This document shows positions 45,709 through 57,509 of a stretch of DNA of 64,000 bases, piece after piece. Positions within the stretch are counted from its first letter, which is position 1; the number at the start of each line of letters is the position of its first letter. The translations under genes were made by a program, and so were the position numbers. The stretch lies in assembly GCF_030247195.1 (NCBI RefSeq), contig NC_080671.1:29815543-29879542 (forward strand), written 5' to 3'. The notes under the pieces are model-generated. The model was given only the letters and a program-made list of their open reading frames with translations. It did no database searches and had not been told where the DNA came from. This DNA is from Topomyia yanbarensis (lineage: Eukaryota; Arthropoda; Insecta; Diptera; Culicidae).

Positions 45709-46284
45709 AGAGATACCTATTGTAGAAAAAAGGCATGGTGTGAAAATGCGGAGAGAATAATGAGAAGAGTTTCTTTCTTTCTGTGGATAGACTCCGCATG
45801 AACTATCGACATAGCCCGTATATAAATTATATGAGGAAAAACTGAAGCATTATTTTAAGGAACGCTCCGAGAAGAAATGCCAAAAAGGGCTACGCCACCG
45901 GCCAAGACTAACTTCTACGCTTCCTTGTTCACTAAAGAGCGAGATTTTACTAATGTGTCTATAAATTGTCGAAAGAGGAGCATCATTTCCACTCCTAAGC
46001 TTCCTCGTAAAGGCTTGACAGTGGCCCTTGATGGGTGCTGTTACAAAACTGAAGTAATTTGCTCCTGATCTCGGAAATTCCACATGGAAAATCCCAAAAT
46101 TCCAATATTCCTACCCCATTATTTTCCTAGGTTTTGCACAATGCATTTGCATTTTGTAAAATCTTGTTAAATTCTGACGTAGATCTTTTACAATTTTAAC
46201 ATTATTTACCATGGACGAGAAAACACTATGGAGTAGCGTTTTTATGAATCAAAATGTGCTATTATTTTAATTGGATTATCCTTT

Positions 46285-46960
46285 GCTCGGTACCAAGTAT
46301 TGAAGCTGTCGCTTGTCAAATCCGAATCAACGACAAAGACTTATTTATATTGTTTCCATACACATCGCACTTCAGATGGTTCTAGAAGACTTCAACTCCC
46401 ACGGTATGTCATGGAGTTGTCTTCACGATGATAACTGATGTATCTTATTGCATGGTGTTCGCGACCATTTCAATATGACCATCTTGAATACGGTGGAAAT
46501 AACACGAATACCTACCCCACTAGCGCGACCAAGCGTGTTGAATTTATCATTGTAATGTACCTCGCTACAATTGATGTACCCATTGACTGGAAGAGCTACG
46601 CTTCGCTATATCCGAAACAAACGAATCAAAACAAAAAGTTCCTCCGGAGAAAGCGTACAAGGTTTGGCTGGCTTGATTCTGTACAATGCAATTAAAGTTC
46701 AGACGAAACGAGTACGCGCACTTCGTTGTGGATAATGAGTTCTCAGAATTGTGCTAGAAAAGATCCTATATAAACTTTTCAACCTCGGATCGTCCGATTT
46801 TTTTTTTCGAATATACGCGACGTTGGAAATGCAAATGAAAATCTTGATGAAAGCTGAAAAACGCGGTTATTGGCACCAGTTCGTCGACGGATTAACGAGA
46901 GAAACAATACTACGTCTGGTAGCTAGGCCCTACGTTCTGTATTCGATTTAATTGGAATAC
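46285..46960 (+). pseudogene. LINE endonuclease relic (I/Loner-like, same type as 55.4-56.3 kb)
   Basis: Translation in shifting frames gives VACQIRINDKDLFI, then EDFNSHGMSWSCLHDDN (the GDFNSHG catalytic segment, Gly changed to Glu), ITRIPTPLARPSVLNLSL, and after a gap MKILMKAEKRGYWHQFVDGL. Stops and frameshifts abound. The WxDKEC linker and all of RT are missing. It ends before the (ATAAGC)n array. Confidence 0.75.
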
Positions 46961-47037
46961 ACGGAATCAACAGATACAGCATTGTATGTAGATCCGCATT
47001 CAAACGATAGACGTGTCGCGATGGAATGATAATTCTA

Positions 47038-47417
47038 GCATAAGCATAAGCATAAGCATAAGCATAAGCATAAGCATAAGCATAAGCATAAGCATAAGCA
47101 TAAGCATAAGCATAAGCATAAGCATAAGCATAAGCATAAGCATAAGCATAAGCATAAGCATAAGCATAAGCATAAGCATAAGCATAAGCATAAGCATAAG
47201 CATAAGCATAAGCATAAGCATAAGCATAAGCATAAGCATAAGCATAAGCATAAGCATAAGCATAAGCATAAGCATAAGCATAAGCATAAGCATAAGCATA
47301 AGCATAAGCATAAGCATAAGCATAAGCATAAGCATAAGCATAAGCATAAGCATAAGCATAAGCATAAGCATAAGCATAAGCATAAGCATAAGCATAATCA
47401 TAAGCATAAGCATAAGC
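47038..47417 (+). repeat. (AGCATA)n hexanucleotide array, about 63 units
   Basis: A 380-bp array of AGCATA, with one ATCATA variant near 47396. Five of the six reading frames are open because of the period, giving Ser-Ile, Lys-His, Met-Leu, Tyr-Ala and Cys-Leu dipeptide runs; none is a gene. The right flank GTCGCTACTCCGTTATTGAC resembles the inverted end of the SINE at 54.4 kb. Confidence 0.97.
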
Positions 47418-47649
47418 GATCGCCCGTAGTCGCTACTCCGTTATTGACCAGAACCAAATTAGGTTGCAAAATGTTCATTGGAATAACATGCTTGGGAATA
47501 ACATGATGAGCCACATTGTACAATCTATATTGATCCCTGCATGCTGATCAATACCGACGCCGGCCACGTCCGAATGCAGATCTTCTGGGAAAGGAACGAA
47601 TGTTAGTTCGATACATGTTGCTACTAGAGACCGGGGAATCCTTTGCATC

Positions 47650-48010
47650 TCCACATGTATCACGGGAAGGGGAGAGTTGTTAGTAAGTGTGCCAATAGCG
47701 TTATCATGGTATAATTGCTCTGAGCAGCCGGCTGCCGAGAATTTGGGAAATTTATCATTTCTTGTATTAATACGATTAGCAAAATAAGCAACTTTAACTC
47801 CGGATAGCCGGCTATAAAAGGCACTGCTTATGTTTTTTAATAATATTCAATAACGCGACGATTTTTTTCGTAGTTTCTATCGTGTCAGTGTTGATTTTAT
47901 CCGGCGATCGTTTGAATAAAAGGCGGAATCTTATACAAAAGGTATTTGCGCGCGTGTTTATTTTTTTCTTGTGTCGAGTGCTATTATTGTAGCTGGTTGG
48001 AATAACACAT
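47650..48010 (+). promoter_or_regulatory. LTR-like promoter and poly(A) region
   Basis: GCCGGCTATAAAAGGCACTG (TATA box about 47814) followed about 100 bases on by GAATAAAAGGCGG (poly(A) signal). ACATGTAT occurs at both sides (about 47653 and 48007). AGCCGGCT with NCCGAGA recurs near 47728, 47808 and 48503, the last within a weakly similar block. Probably a degraded LTR; its ends were not fixed. Confidence 0.35.
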
Positions 48011-49339
48011 GTATGATTTCGTAGTAAGAGGCACTTTTATTAATATTAAACTTTATTAAGCAGTGTGAAAACAGGAATGCAAACTGAGCTATTTCCGTTT
48101 TTGCGTTGCGTTGCGTTGTGAAAATGAGTTTGGCGAATGCACACTGACTTCATCATGTTTGACTGCTGATTATCTAATAAGAGTTGCTTAGGAAGTGGTA
48201 AGTAGGAATTCATGCCAATCCGACCCATATTAAAACCTCAACAGCATGATAGCCATCATTGCCGGCCGCCCCCATCTACATCGTTCACGGAGAAGGATAA
48301 AGTATTAGGTAGACGGGAAGTGTTGATGATCCACCTACTTAACGGAAGGACGACGATTCATTAGACTCTTCCATAGTAGGGTCTAGGATTCGCACCAAGC
48401 AAGCGATGCGACCTGTAAAGCATAGTTTATTAGGTAGTAGTTTAGTTAGTTTTCGAGAACACAATCGCTCGAAAAAGAAGATTTTGTTTAGTTTTTGGGT
48501 AGCCGGCTACCGAGAGTATCCTATGTACCCTAAACAAAAGCAATTTCAACTCCACACTCCAGCCGACCGTGGGAGTATTGCCTAGAAAAGTTAATCTTAT
48601 CAGCATAATGGGTCGTAACACTATTTATTGCGACATTATTTAGACTAACTTCGCTATTCCTTGTCTACGATATATTTTTGGGTTGCAAACTACTGAGTGG
48701 CAACACGTTAGACAGACAAAGTGCTATAATAACTCGAGATGCTACAAATCAACGAAAGTACCTCCTATTTTCCATATCGAATTGTTTGTGAAATATACGT
48801 ATTCGAACGATTATATCGAACATTGAAGGAAAATACAGAGGATCGTTAACCTGATGCACGGGCTTGTTACCAATAACGGAACTTGAAATTAGATTCATTA
48901 AAACACACGCGGCAAATTTTGAGTACGTATTGACCCGCGATCATCGATACTAGTCAAATTAAAGTCTTATTGGAGCTGATTTCCGAGCAACTATTCATTT
49001 TTACGGCATTATTTTCTCGGCTAGATCTGTTCGCACCCTCTCATTCCGCTACTATCGGCAGAAGGCTGATAGCACCCAGTCGATGCCGGTCCAAGGACCA
49101 AATGTCATCAATAGACCTAGACTCGCGTGGAGGCATGAGATAGAATTGAAAGCTAACCATTGCTAACATGATAGCAAAACACTTATTCTTCGTGCTGACA
49201 TAACTGAAGGTAATTGCCAACCGGACCCCGATCCCTCTCACGAATTGTCAATTCTCAAACCTTATACATGATTGAAGTCATCATTACACTCAAATAAGGC
49301 CTAAGCACATTGAATGCTCTGTGAATCAGTTGTTTTAAA
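48011..49339. other. no gene recognised
   Basis: Contains GTAGCCGGCTACCGAGAG (48502), a diverged copy of the LTR-like motif, and a GTTGCGTTGCGTTGTG short repeat near 48105. Short frames have no domain. Confidence 0.35.
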
Positions 49340-50560
49340 TCTCGATCATTAGGGTTTTTATATTTCTATTCTTATTATTTTTGGATCATTTCATCTTTGG
49401 ATTTTTTGATCATTTTAGATCTTTAAATGCTTAGGTCTTTCAAAGTTAATATCATTGAATCTATATGATGCCCACTTTTTGGCTCTGTGGAGTTTTCGAA
49501 TTTTGTATATTTAGATACTTTTATCTTTGAATCTCTTTCGATCTTTTGGTTTTTGTATTTTGCAAAACTGGATCTTTGGATCTTCGGTTCTTTGAATATT
49601 TGGTTCTTGGCGTCCATTTTATTCTTGAAATCTTTGGTTCGTTAAACTTTTCTGGATCATTAGATTTTAAGATCATAGGATTGAATTATCGATATTTGCA
49701 ATTTTGGAGAACATAATGTTTGGTTCTTCTTACCTTAACCTTACTGTGTTAGTCCGGTACATATTTACATTTTCGCTCTTTCAAGCTCTGAATTTTTCGA
49801 TGATTTGTTTGGTTTTCTTAGATCTTCTAACATTTAAATCTTCGGACGCTTGGAATCTTCGAACCTTGGAATGTTGGGATGATTTCATGTTTGGATGTTT
49901 CAATCATTAGATTTTTGAATATTTGAATCTGTGAGCATCTTTGGTTCATCGTATCTTTCTATATCATTTTTAATCTCTATTTCTTTACACTACGAATCTC
50001 CACATACTTTCATCGTTGAATCACAGAATCTTTACATCATTGGATCTTCGAACATTGGGAATTTTCTGGGGATCCTTGAATCTTTCAATGTTTTCATCCT
50101 TGAATTTTTGGAGCATGGGATTACTCAATATCTTGCAATTTTTCGATTATAGAATTTTTTGACTCTTTCGAAGCTATAGGACATACTATCATTTTATTGG
50201 AATAAGGAGGTTAATATCATTCAATCTTTGAGCATTTGTACCATCACATCTTTAATTTTTTTGACATTTGGATCTCAGGAACTCTTGACTTTCGAATCCA
50301 TAGATCTTCAATTTTTTCATGACTTTTTGAATATATGGATCGTTGAATGTTTAAATCAAGGGGTTTCCAACAAGCCAAAATAGTGACACTTAATCAAGAA
50401 TTACTTCGATTTTCGAAATAATTCGATAATCCGTCGATTACATTGGTAATCAAAAATAAGCATGGTAATTGTCTGTATTCTTAAAATAATTCGTGTCATC
50501 AACCATAAATACAATGTAATCAATTATTCATAAAGTAATCGTAAAGTAATTCATTACTAC
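49340..50560 (+). repeat. low-complexity GATC/TTTGAATC repeat with TAATC tail
   Basis: A long T-rich stretch in which GGATCTTTGAATC-like phrases recur every 9-20 bases. It then has AAATCAAGGGGTTTCCAACA near 50355 and an AGTAATC/TAATTC-rich part. The same three parts occur in reverse order and orientation at 56460-56830. Confidence 0.6.
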
Positions 50561-51744
50561 AAGACCAATTCTATTTTGATTTTCACATTTTTGCTTTCAT
50601 TTTTTAAATAATTTTTGGTATTCCACATACGAATTTCACAATACCTTTTACTTGCGACTTAGGGAAACTGTACCTAAGACGAACAGCTTATGGTTAAATA
50701 GCAAATTCGACTCATCGATTGATGCAGTTCTCGCAAACCATAATTTTAGATCATATTCCCTCAACATAGTAACTGATGCTAATAAAATTTCATACTGAAA
50801 GATGTTTAAAGTGGTTGTGAAAATGAAGCACAAAATTGTCATTTCAAAAGTGCTATGGATAAGTTGGACACCTGGCATGGGTAAGATGGATATATGGCGT
50901 TGGTAAAGATGAAATTAGGACAAGGGTAGAGTGAGAAGCTTCTCGACTAATAAATTTTGTTTTCTGTCGGTACATCACAACGTTGCGGTAGTAAAAAACT
51001 ACAAGGGGCAGCCCAATGGGGTTGCACGAACTGTAGACGTAGGACTATACTACTTAATGTAAAATATTTATTTTCTTAGTACATTTATAGTAATAATAAA
51101 TCAAACATATTTCTTACGTATGGTTTAATCACAACCAATCAACATCGAATATTACATATTGAACCAAACCTTCTTGGTTATCAGGTCATTTCATTTGTAG
51201 TAGGTGATTGAATCCGATTAAACTTATTTAAGAAGATCTGAAGAAAGAAGACAGAAAACTGTGGCCAAACTAATATCTGGAACTAAATCTTTATAACATA
51301 AAATTAGCTTGTAAAAACTTTTCGATTGTGTGTGGTAAAAAACCCGGACCAGTGAAGAAAAATCAAATTTTAGACAATATAATCACATTTCATGTATAGA
51401 CCAAGCATTCTAGTTATATTTTTCCATTATTGTAACTTTCCTAAAGTACGCATACAAATATAGCGAATGCAGTGGTCTTAATCATATATCGACACAATAA
51501 ATATACAAGAATCGAAAACAATTCTATATATGGACAAGATGCGTTTTTGCAACGGTTTTCAAGTGGCAGTGTATTCATTCATCAATAGGCTTTGTAATAT
51601 GTACCTACTAGTAGAATCAAAATACTATAGGCTGAGTGGAAATGAATCACGTGAAGGGGAAATGAATCAATGAATTGATCGAACGTAAATAATAAACTTT
51701 CGTTGTGCAATTTAGTAACAAATTATATCTACCTACCTACACAT
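50561..51744. other. no gene recognised
   Basis: AT-rich. AAGTTGGACACCTGGC and ATGGGTAAGATGGATA near 50860 have an inverted counterpart near 52905 (TGTCCATCTTACCCAGAG), possible termini of a decayed DNA element of about 2 kb. Confidence 0.35.
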
Positions 51745-51995
51745 TCGCATCAAACCGAAGACTGCATATCAAGAAGACTGGCAACTCTGTTCAGAATCTG
51801 GAGACAGTAACAGCAACGCCATTTGCGGGTAAAGATGGTACTTCCCATAGTGATGCACACACATATATACACTTTTACATGAAGCTTCCTACCTTCCTCC
51901 AATAGAGGCGATGTAACCTCTGTCGCTTGTCGTTTGCATGGGGGAAGAAAAGAGATATCAGTCTTCTTAATATGTAGTCTTCGATTAAACCCAAG
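51745..51995. repeat. short inverted-repeat element
   Basis: Left arm AACCGAAGACTGCATATCAA, GAAGACTGG (51751-51780); right arm, reverse complemented, AATCGAAGACTACATATTAA, GAAGACTGA (51958-51990). Arms of about 32 bp with few mismatches enclose about 175 bp. Both strands show the same peptide start because of the symmetry. Confidence 0.7.
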
Positions 51996-53861
51996 CGCAC
52001 AAAGCAAAATGAATCAACGCTGATAATGATGGGTAGAGCGAAAGAGGCAACTAATACCACGACACTATGTTAACCGTGTTTGCAAATGGAGCTGGCATGT
52101 TCAAACTATTTTGTGTACAAATAATCATACATAAAAGTGTGCTGGAAACGAGCACAACACAAAAGATAGCATAATGTTCACATTCACTGGGTAGCGTACC
52201 TCACAGGCAGTGGAACGGACTTCTAACTCAGCTACACTGGCTGTGAAAACACACAGCGCAGTGGTCTGCTTCGTCTGCAGTTCAACCGGCAACTGAGCTG
52301 GCCCTGCGAAATCCGTCCGTTTAAATAGTCGACGATGACGTCATTCATAGAAGCGTAGCGCGCTAGGTACACAAATTGGTCGTGCTGGACTAGGGAAGCG
52401 CTCTCTTCTGTGTGTAAATGCGCGATATTTTGACTAGGTTGTGCATTATTTAAATTTTTAATGCCATGATATCAAAAATCTTTGCGTTATCTATTGGAAT
52501 CTATTCTTAGAAGTATTTCGGGGCGATATGCGCAAAAAAATTGAAAAAAATATCGTGAGATGGCTCAATTATATGCGTTTAAAATTGTACCACTTTTCGT
52601 TACATACCATTATTGTAGAATTTGCAACGTGCACCCCTATATCGAAAACAAAGACGTAGTCCTACGTCAAAATAGTCAAAGGGTGTACAATTTAACAGCA
52701 TTCCGCTGTGTTTCACCCAATAAATATGCCCATCTTTCCCTACCCTACTGTGTCTGTCATACCCAAAATGGCACCAGTATTGTTTTGCTTAAATATCTGA
52801 TAATTTTCGTATTAGATAATAGCATTATCTACCAGAATCATTTGATATCCTCCAAAAATTATATAGTTTCAGTATATTTTAACTTTTTTCCAGTTCGTAA
52901 GAAACGGAAGTTGTCCATCTTACCCAGAGTATCTTAGTCTACTCTCCCCTACTTCAATTTCAGTCTGAACCTGCAATTCAGAGTATAACAAAATAATTGG
53001 GCCACAAACTCGAGCGTAATGACTATTGAAGAATAATGATCCTCAAAGCTACCTACATGGTACTCTCCCGTGTTCTGTTTAGCAGATTACGCCCGTTGGC
53101 TATATCATTTCTCGGGGAATTCCAAGAGTAGAAATGTTATAGTTTATAAATATCGTCGGCAGAAAGGGTTTAATGATAAACTGGATCATATAACAATGTG
53201 ATCAAATACAGGATTGTACCTACTTAACATATTTTGCATTAAATAAATTGTTAATGGGTCATTCTGACATGCATTCCCCGTTGTGTTTTTCAATTTCGAA
53301 TCATATTTAATTTTTGGCGGAAAGGGGCTGTTGTCACATAAAAATTACTTTAAAATGTTTTACCCACTAATTCTCATTATTCTCATTTTTACACACAACT
53401 ATTCGGCCATTTTTTTTAATCTATTTACCTATTCCAATAAAGTTCTAGGAAAAAATTTAATCCGTGGATTTCGATCCTTACTAGACTTATTGAAACTACA
53501 GAGGAAAAGGTTTGCACACCTCATGCTGCTTTTAACAACTCGTCCCCGATAACTCCATGGTGTTTTGAAAGTAACAAATACAGTGCTGAAATGTCGCAGT
53601 AGGGGACAACATAGCAATATATTGAATCTACTATTTGCTCTTGCATTCATCAAAAATTCTGATTTATTTAAAGGTTCAGAATTTTACCACGTTGCAGATG
53701 TGTACGAAACAATACGGTGTATTTAGATTTTCAAGCTATTATTAATTTTTTTCTATATAACTACAAATTTTAACAATACATTTGGGAACAACGCAACAAT
53801 GAACACAATCGGTAGCATATTAAATAATGTCCCCTGACGCATATGAAGTGTTTGTTTGAGT
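51996..53861. other. no gene recognised
   Basis: Near 52310-52350 CCGTTTAAATAGTCGACG is followed by the CRE palindrome TGACGTCA, a promoter-like combination without any downstream frame. The remainder is AT-rich, with unsupported frames of 74-125 codons. Confidence 0.35.
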
Positions 53862-53884
53862 GCTCTATTCAACTGGCACGTTTA
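53862..53884 (+). other. SINE target-site duplication, left (23 bp)
   Basis: GCTCTATTCAACTGGCACGT with TTA; the same 23 bases are at 54425-54447. Confidence 0.88.
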
Positions 53885-54424
53885 TGACGGCGCCGGTGGT
53901 TGAGTGGTAAGCGTGACCGCCACTCATTCCAGTTGGCCTGGGTTCAATTCCAGCCGAGGTCGTTGAGATTTTTCTGAGGTGAAAAAATCTGTGGTCACGT
54001 CTTCCTTCGGAAGGGAAGTGAAGCCGTTGGTCCCCGGTCCATGAAATTGGTGGATCGATATCTAGTCCAGGTAGTGGAATCACCTCTCTGGTGTCGGTAA
54101 AGAAGAAGTATATCCAACTTCTATACTCTACTAACAAAAATATCCTCCTCCCGTGATACTTGTGGAGTGCGCAGTAGTATATACGGCCTCTAGCAAAAGC
54201 AAGTATCGGACTAACCATTCCTTCCCTTTCCTTCCGCGATCTACGTTCGGGCCTGGCCGGCGCCGGTATTGATCAGAAACACTTTAGGATTACCAAGAGT
54301 TGCACATTGAAAGATGTTTCGCTAATCCCAAGCATAATTAACTACTGATTCCCGGTGCAACTTCAGCTAGTCCCGATTGATAACGGAGTAGCAACCAGGG
54401 GTGGTCGCACAAGCTCAAGCTCCA
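53885..54424 (+). mobile_element. tRNA-derived SINE, 540 bp, intact ends
   Basis: Pol III A box TGGTTGAGTGG (53897-53907) and B box GGTTCAATTCC (53941-53951) with standard spacing form a tRNA-like head. Then come a body (GTGGTCACGTCTTCCTTCGG, TGATACTTGTGGAGTGCGC) and a tail with TAACGGAGTAGCAACC. Perfect 23-bp direct repeats flank it, as expected for LINE-driven retroposition. GGCGCCGGT occurs near both the head (53890) and 54258, which suggests a composite of two units. It resembles the Feilai/Gecko type of Aedes SINE; the family was not proven. Confidence 0.85.
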
Positions 54425-54447
54425 GCTCTATTCAACTGGCACGTTTA
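54425..54447 (+). other. SINE target-site duplication, right (23 bp)
   Basis: Identical to 53862-53884. Confidence 0.88.
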
Positions 54448-55378
54448 CGTTAAAAGTCGGTGCCAACAATTTTTTTGTTTTACAATTCAATATTTTTAAA
54501 TCTAGTGCTTTTCAGCTCCAAATATTTTTGGAATATAATTTTTTTTATATTAATGCAATGGTCATTCTAAAACTAAGAATATCGGTAATATACATAAATT
54601 GTTAATTGAATTTCTTAGGCCCTAAGATATCTACTGATTTTATTTAAACAAAAATCATAAACAATTGAATACATCCTAGCATTTTAACAAGAAAGATACT
54701 TTGATTTAACAATTAAAACTATGAGAAACACTTTTTGGCATTTGGTAGGCGTGCAAAGTTTTCTTTGGAAATACATTCACATCGGGGATCAATTCTTTGG
54801 AAATACATTCACAACGGGGCCATTCATAACAGCGGCATTCGGGGAATTTAGTAGTAGAGAGCATATTAGGGACAGCAAAGAGATAGCGGACAACGATGAC
54901 AGAAACAAGACGAACACAAACTTGCACCATTATGGCACACGGAAAACAACTCGGCTGGTCTTTTTTTAGGAGCCCGGCTTCCAGTCCATTATTTGCATTC
55001 GGTTTTTAATAGTGTAGCAATAGATTTTCTGCTAGTCTTGTAGTAGAGATCAGAGAACGATAGAAAAAAGAGAAGAACTAACTTATGTTTGGATATTCAT
55101 CGCCAGAACATCCAGAACCCAAAAGAAATTATTTATTTGAGATCTGGCGCCACAATACTTGTCTCATGACCAGACAACATGTTCGATGTCGTTATAATCC
55201 CTAGCCACAAGTTCAAAAACCGTTCTCCACAAGCCCAATATACCGGGAATGCGCATCCAACATATAATGATTTGACATGGACATCACCCGAATTAAATTA
55301 CAACCCATATCTATCCCCTTAAAGCAGGCGTTCGTGGACACTTTTAGGGTTAAACAATATTACCACCTTCCTTAATCT
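54448..55378. other. no gene recognised
   Basis: AT-rich. A TTTGGAAATACATTCACA direct repeat near 54765 and 54797 is the only structure seen. Opposed 74- and 82-codon frames there lack domains. Confidence 0.35.
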
Positions 55379-56290
55379 CTACTGCTCCACGAGCTTTGCA
55401 TTCTTTCGAGTGTCCCTTGAAGTGAAAAGTATATTGTAAAATTCGTTGAAGTGAATTGATCTTTCATAAAAATTATCTTCCAATGCACTCGCCTTAACTA
55501 GAGTTTGCGCCTTCTCATTACCCGGAATGGAGCAATTGGAAGGGCCCCAAACTAAGGTAATCTGGTATGACTTATCAGATAAAACACTCAGGAGTTTCCG
55601 TGTTTTCCCCAGAAAATACGAAGAGTGCTTTCCACGCTCCATCGAACGGAACTCTATACAACTTATACTATCCGTAACGATGAAATAATGGTCTACAGGA
55701 AGGGTTTCAACGATCCCAAGGATATCCTAAATAACGGCTAATTCTGAGACATAAACTGAAGCAGTCGGTGGAAAGTGGTGAAATTTTGATTGAATGTGCC
55801 GAAGTTAGGAGACTCAACGAGTATTGATGAGTCAGAGCACCCCACCATATTCTGGTTATTGAATTGTAAAAATTTGCAAAAATGATCCTATGTTGCCACT
55901 TCTATTTCAGATTTCTAATGTGGTTTTCGAGTCGAACCTGATGACAATATATTTTACTGTGGAGACATGAGCGATAGTTTGACTCGTTAAAAGAAGCTGT
56001 ACTCGTTCTGAGTCACGTTTTATTGAAAATACGACTAGCTTTGTTTTGTTCATGGAAAACCTTATAGCCGGTTGATAAGTCCAAGCAGACAAACTATCTA
56101 AAGTCCCTTGCAGATCGATGGCTTTGAATTCTATTACGGAGACTTCTCCATCGTCTGAAAGTTACCTTATCGTGTTAAAATTTACAAGATATTCATAAAT
56201 GTCTTTTACAAGCAAAATGTACAAAAGGGGCCTAAGAGATGAACCCTAAGGAAGACGCATGCCGCTTGCCATTTTTAATATTATAAAAAT
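55379..56290 (-). pseudogene. LINE reverse transcriptase end and RNase H relic (I/Loner-like)
   Basis: Reading right to left in changing frames: LPQGSSL and PLLY of RT, a degraded SDDGEVSV (normally ADD, active-site region), LSAWTYQPAIRFSMNKTKLV and VSTVKYIVIRFDSK, then the RNase H part with MERGKHSSYFLGKTRKLLSV and ITLVWGPSNCSIPGNEKAQT (usual WVPSHxxIxGNExAD, His changed to Asn, Asp to Thr). Catalytic residues are lost and several stops intervene. The endonuclease relic at 46.3 kb is of the same type and could come from a related copy. Confidence 0.78.
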
Positions 56291-56459
56291 TGTGTGAAAT
56301 GATAAAAAAAGAACAAGAAATCTTTATATTTATCTGAATCGTCGTTTTGAATTTATTGTCGGTTCACATGTGTTCCTTCTTGCGGTGAGAATAATCCAAC
56401 AGAACTAGACTGCATCTAATAAAATAGCGATAAATTTGCTAAGCATGAACAGTTTCAGC

Positions 56460-56830
56460 TTAAAATAATTGAATAATCCAAAGTAATTCCAACAGGAACT
56501 CGCTTTGCTTCGAAGTAATCCAGAGTAATCGAGGAATTTTACAGTAATCGAGTAATTCATCAATAATCGTTTTTCGAAGTAGTAATCTATATAACCATAA
56601 AGTAATCTAGGTAATTTTTTTCGGGTGTGACATGTAATCAATGCTGTTGGAAACCCCTTGGTTTAAATCACTGGATCATTGAATCAGGATATCTCTTGGT
56701 TCTACAGAATCCTTGGATCAATGAATTGAATTTTAAGTTTTTCAAATTTATTTTTTGTTCTTTGGATTTGGAATTTTTCAATTGTTTTATCTTTGGCACT
56801 TTAGATAATTTTGGTGGCTTACTACAAGTC
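56460..56830 (-). repeat. inverted partner of the GATC/TTTGAATC repeat
   Basis: An AGTAATCGAG-type array (56470-56640), GTTGGAAACCCCTTGGTTTA (56648), then ATCACTGGATCATTGAATC phrases: the reverse-order counterpart of 49340-50560. Confidence 0.6.
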
Positions 56831-57509
56831 ATCCGGCCTATAACATGTTATCCGGAGAATACTTTTTTTGTACAAACTTGCCATTGTGAATCACTGTGCA
56901 ATGTTGCTATGTCAACTTGGATCATAGCAGTGACCTATTCAAAGACGAAGTCAGTTGGCATGATAAATAGGGTAGGGGAGACCGGGGCTAGTTGGCGGTG
57001 TTTTCATTTATCATTTTTTACCGCTTTGATTTTGGTAGATCTTGCTAAATAGAACACGTTGCATGACAGGGTAGACTGTTGGTAACATCTCTGAATTTTA
57101 TTAAATGAGGTAAGATGGCGGACCGCCAGAAAATAAGCAAACTAATGGAAATACAATTGCATAAGTGGTCCATATGAAATGTGCCGATTGTCTTTTCAAT
57201 AAAACTGTATAGTATTCGACACTTTTCATTATATTTCAGTCTCAATACCCCGTCATTTTGACTTCGACGCGTACTCCATATTCAAAAGCACTTTTGAAAT
57301 TCTTCAGGCTGAAATAATTATCCCCTGCATTGACGGGAGACAAAAGAAAAAGTTTCTCTTACTTTGGAGTGAATACCAGAAATAAAAATATATGATGACT
57401 ATTTTTGCAATCAAAAAGGCTCAAACATATTATTTAGTTACTCATTTGCTAGTCAGGAAAGGGACTTTAATTGTCTTTTGTCACTCTGCATTGCGTCAGT
57501 TATGAACAC
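56831..57509. other. no gene recognised
   Basis: GGGTAGGGGAGACCGGGGCT with AGTTGGC near 56970 looks like the end of a DNA element, resembling the motif at 63.15 kb, but its partner end was not found. Confidence 0.35.

Noticed and set aside
47038..47417. CRISPR-like array
   Set aside because: Pure hexamer tandem repeat without spacers, in eukaryotic sequence.
47000..47429. 137-138-codon frames of Met-Leu and Ser-Ile repeats on the two strands
   Set aside because: They are read straight from the AGCATA hexamer array; five of six frames are open by periodicity.
52310..52350. CRE palindrome TGACGTCA near an AT-rich TATA-like stretch
   Set aside because: Too short to call a promoter alone, and no transcript or frame follows.
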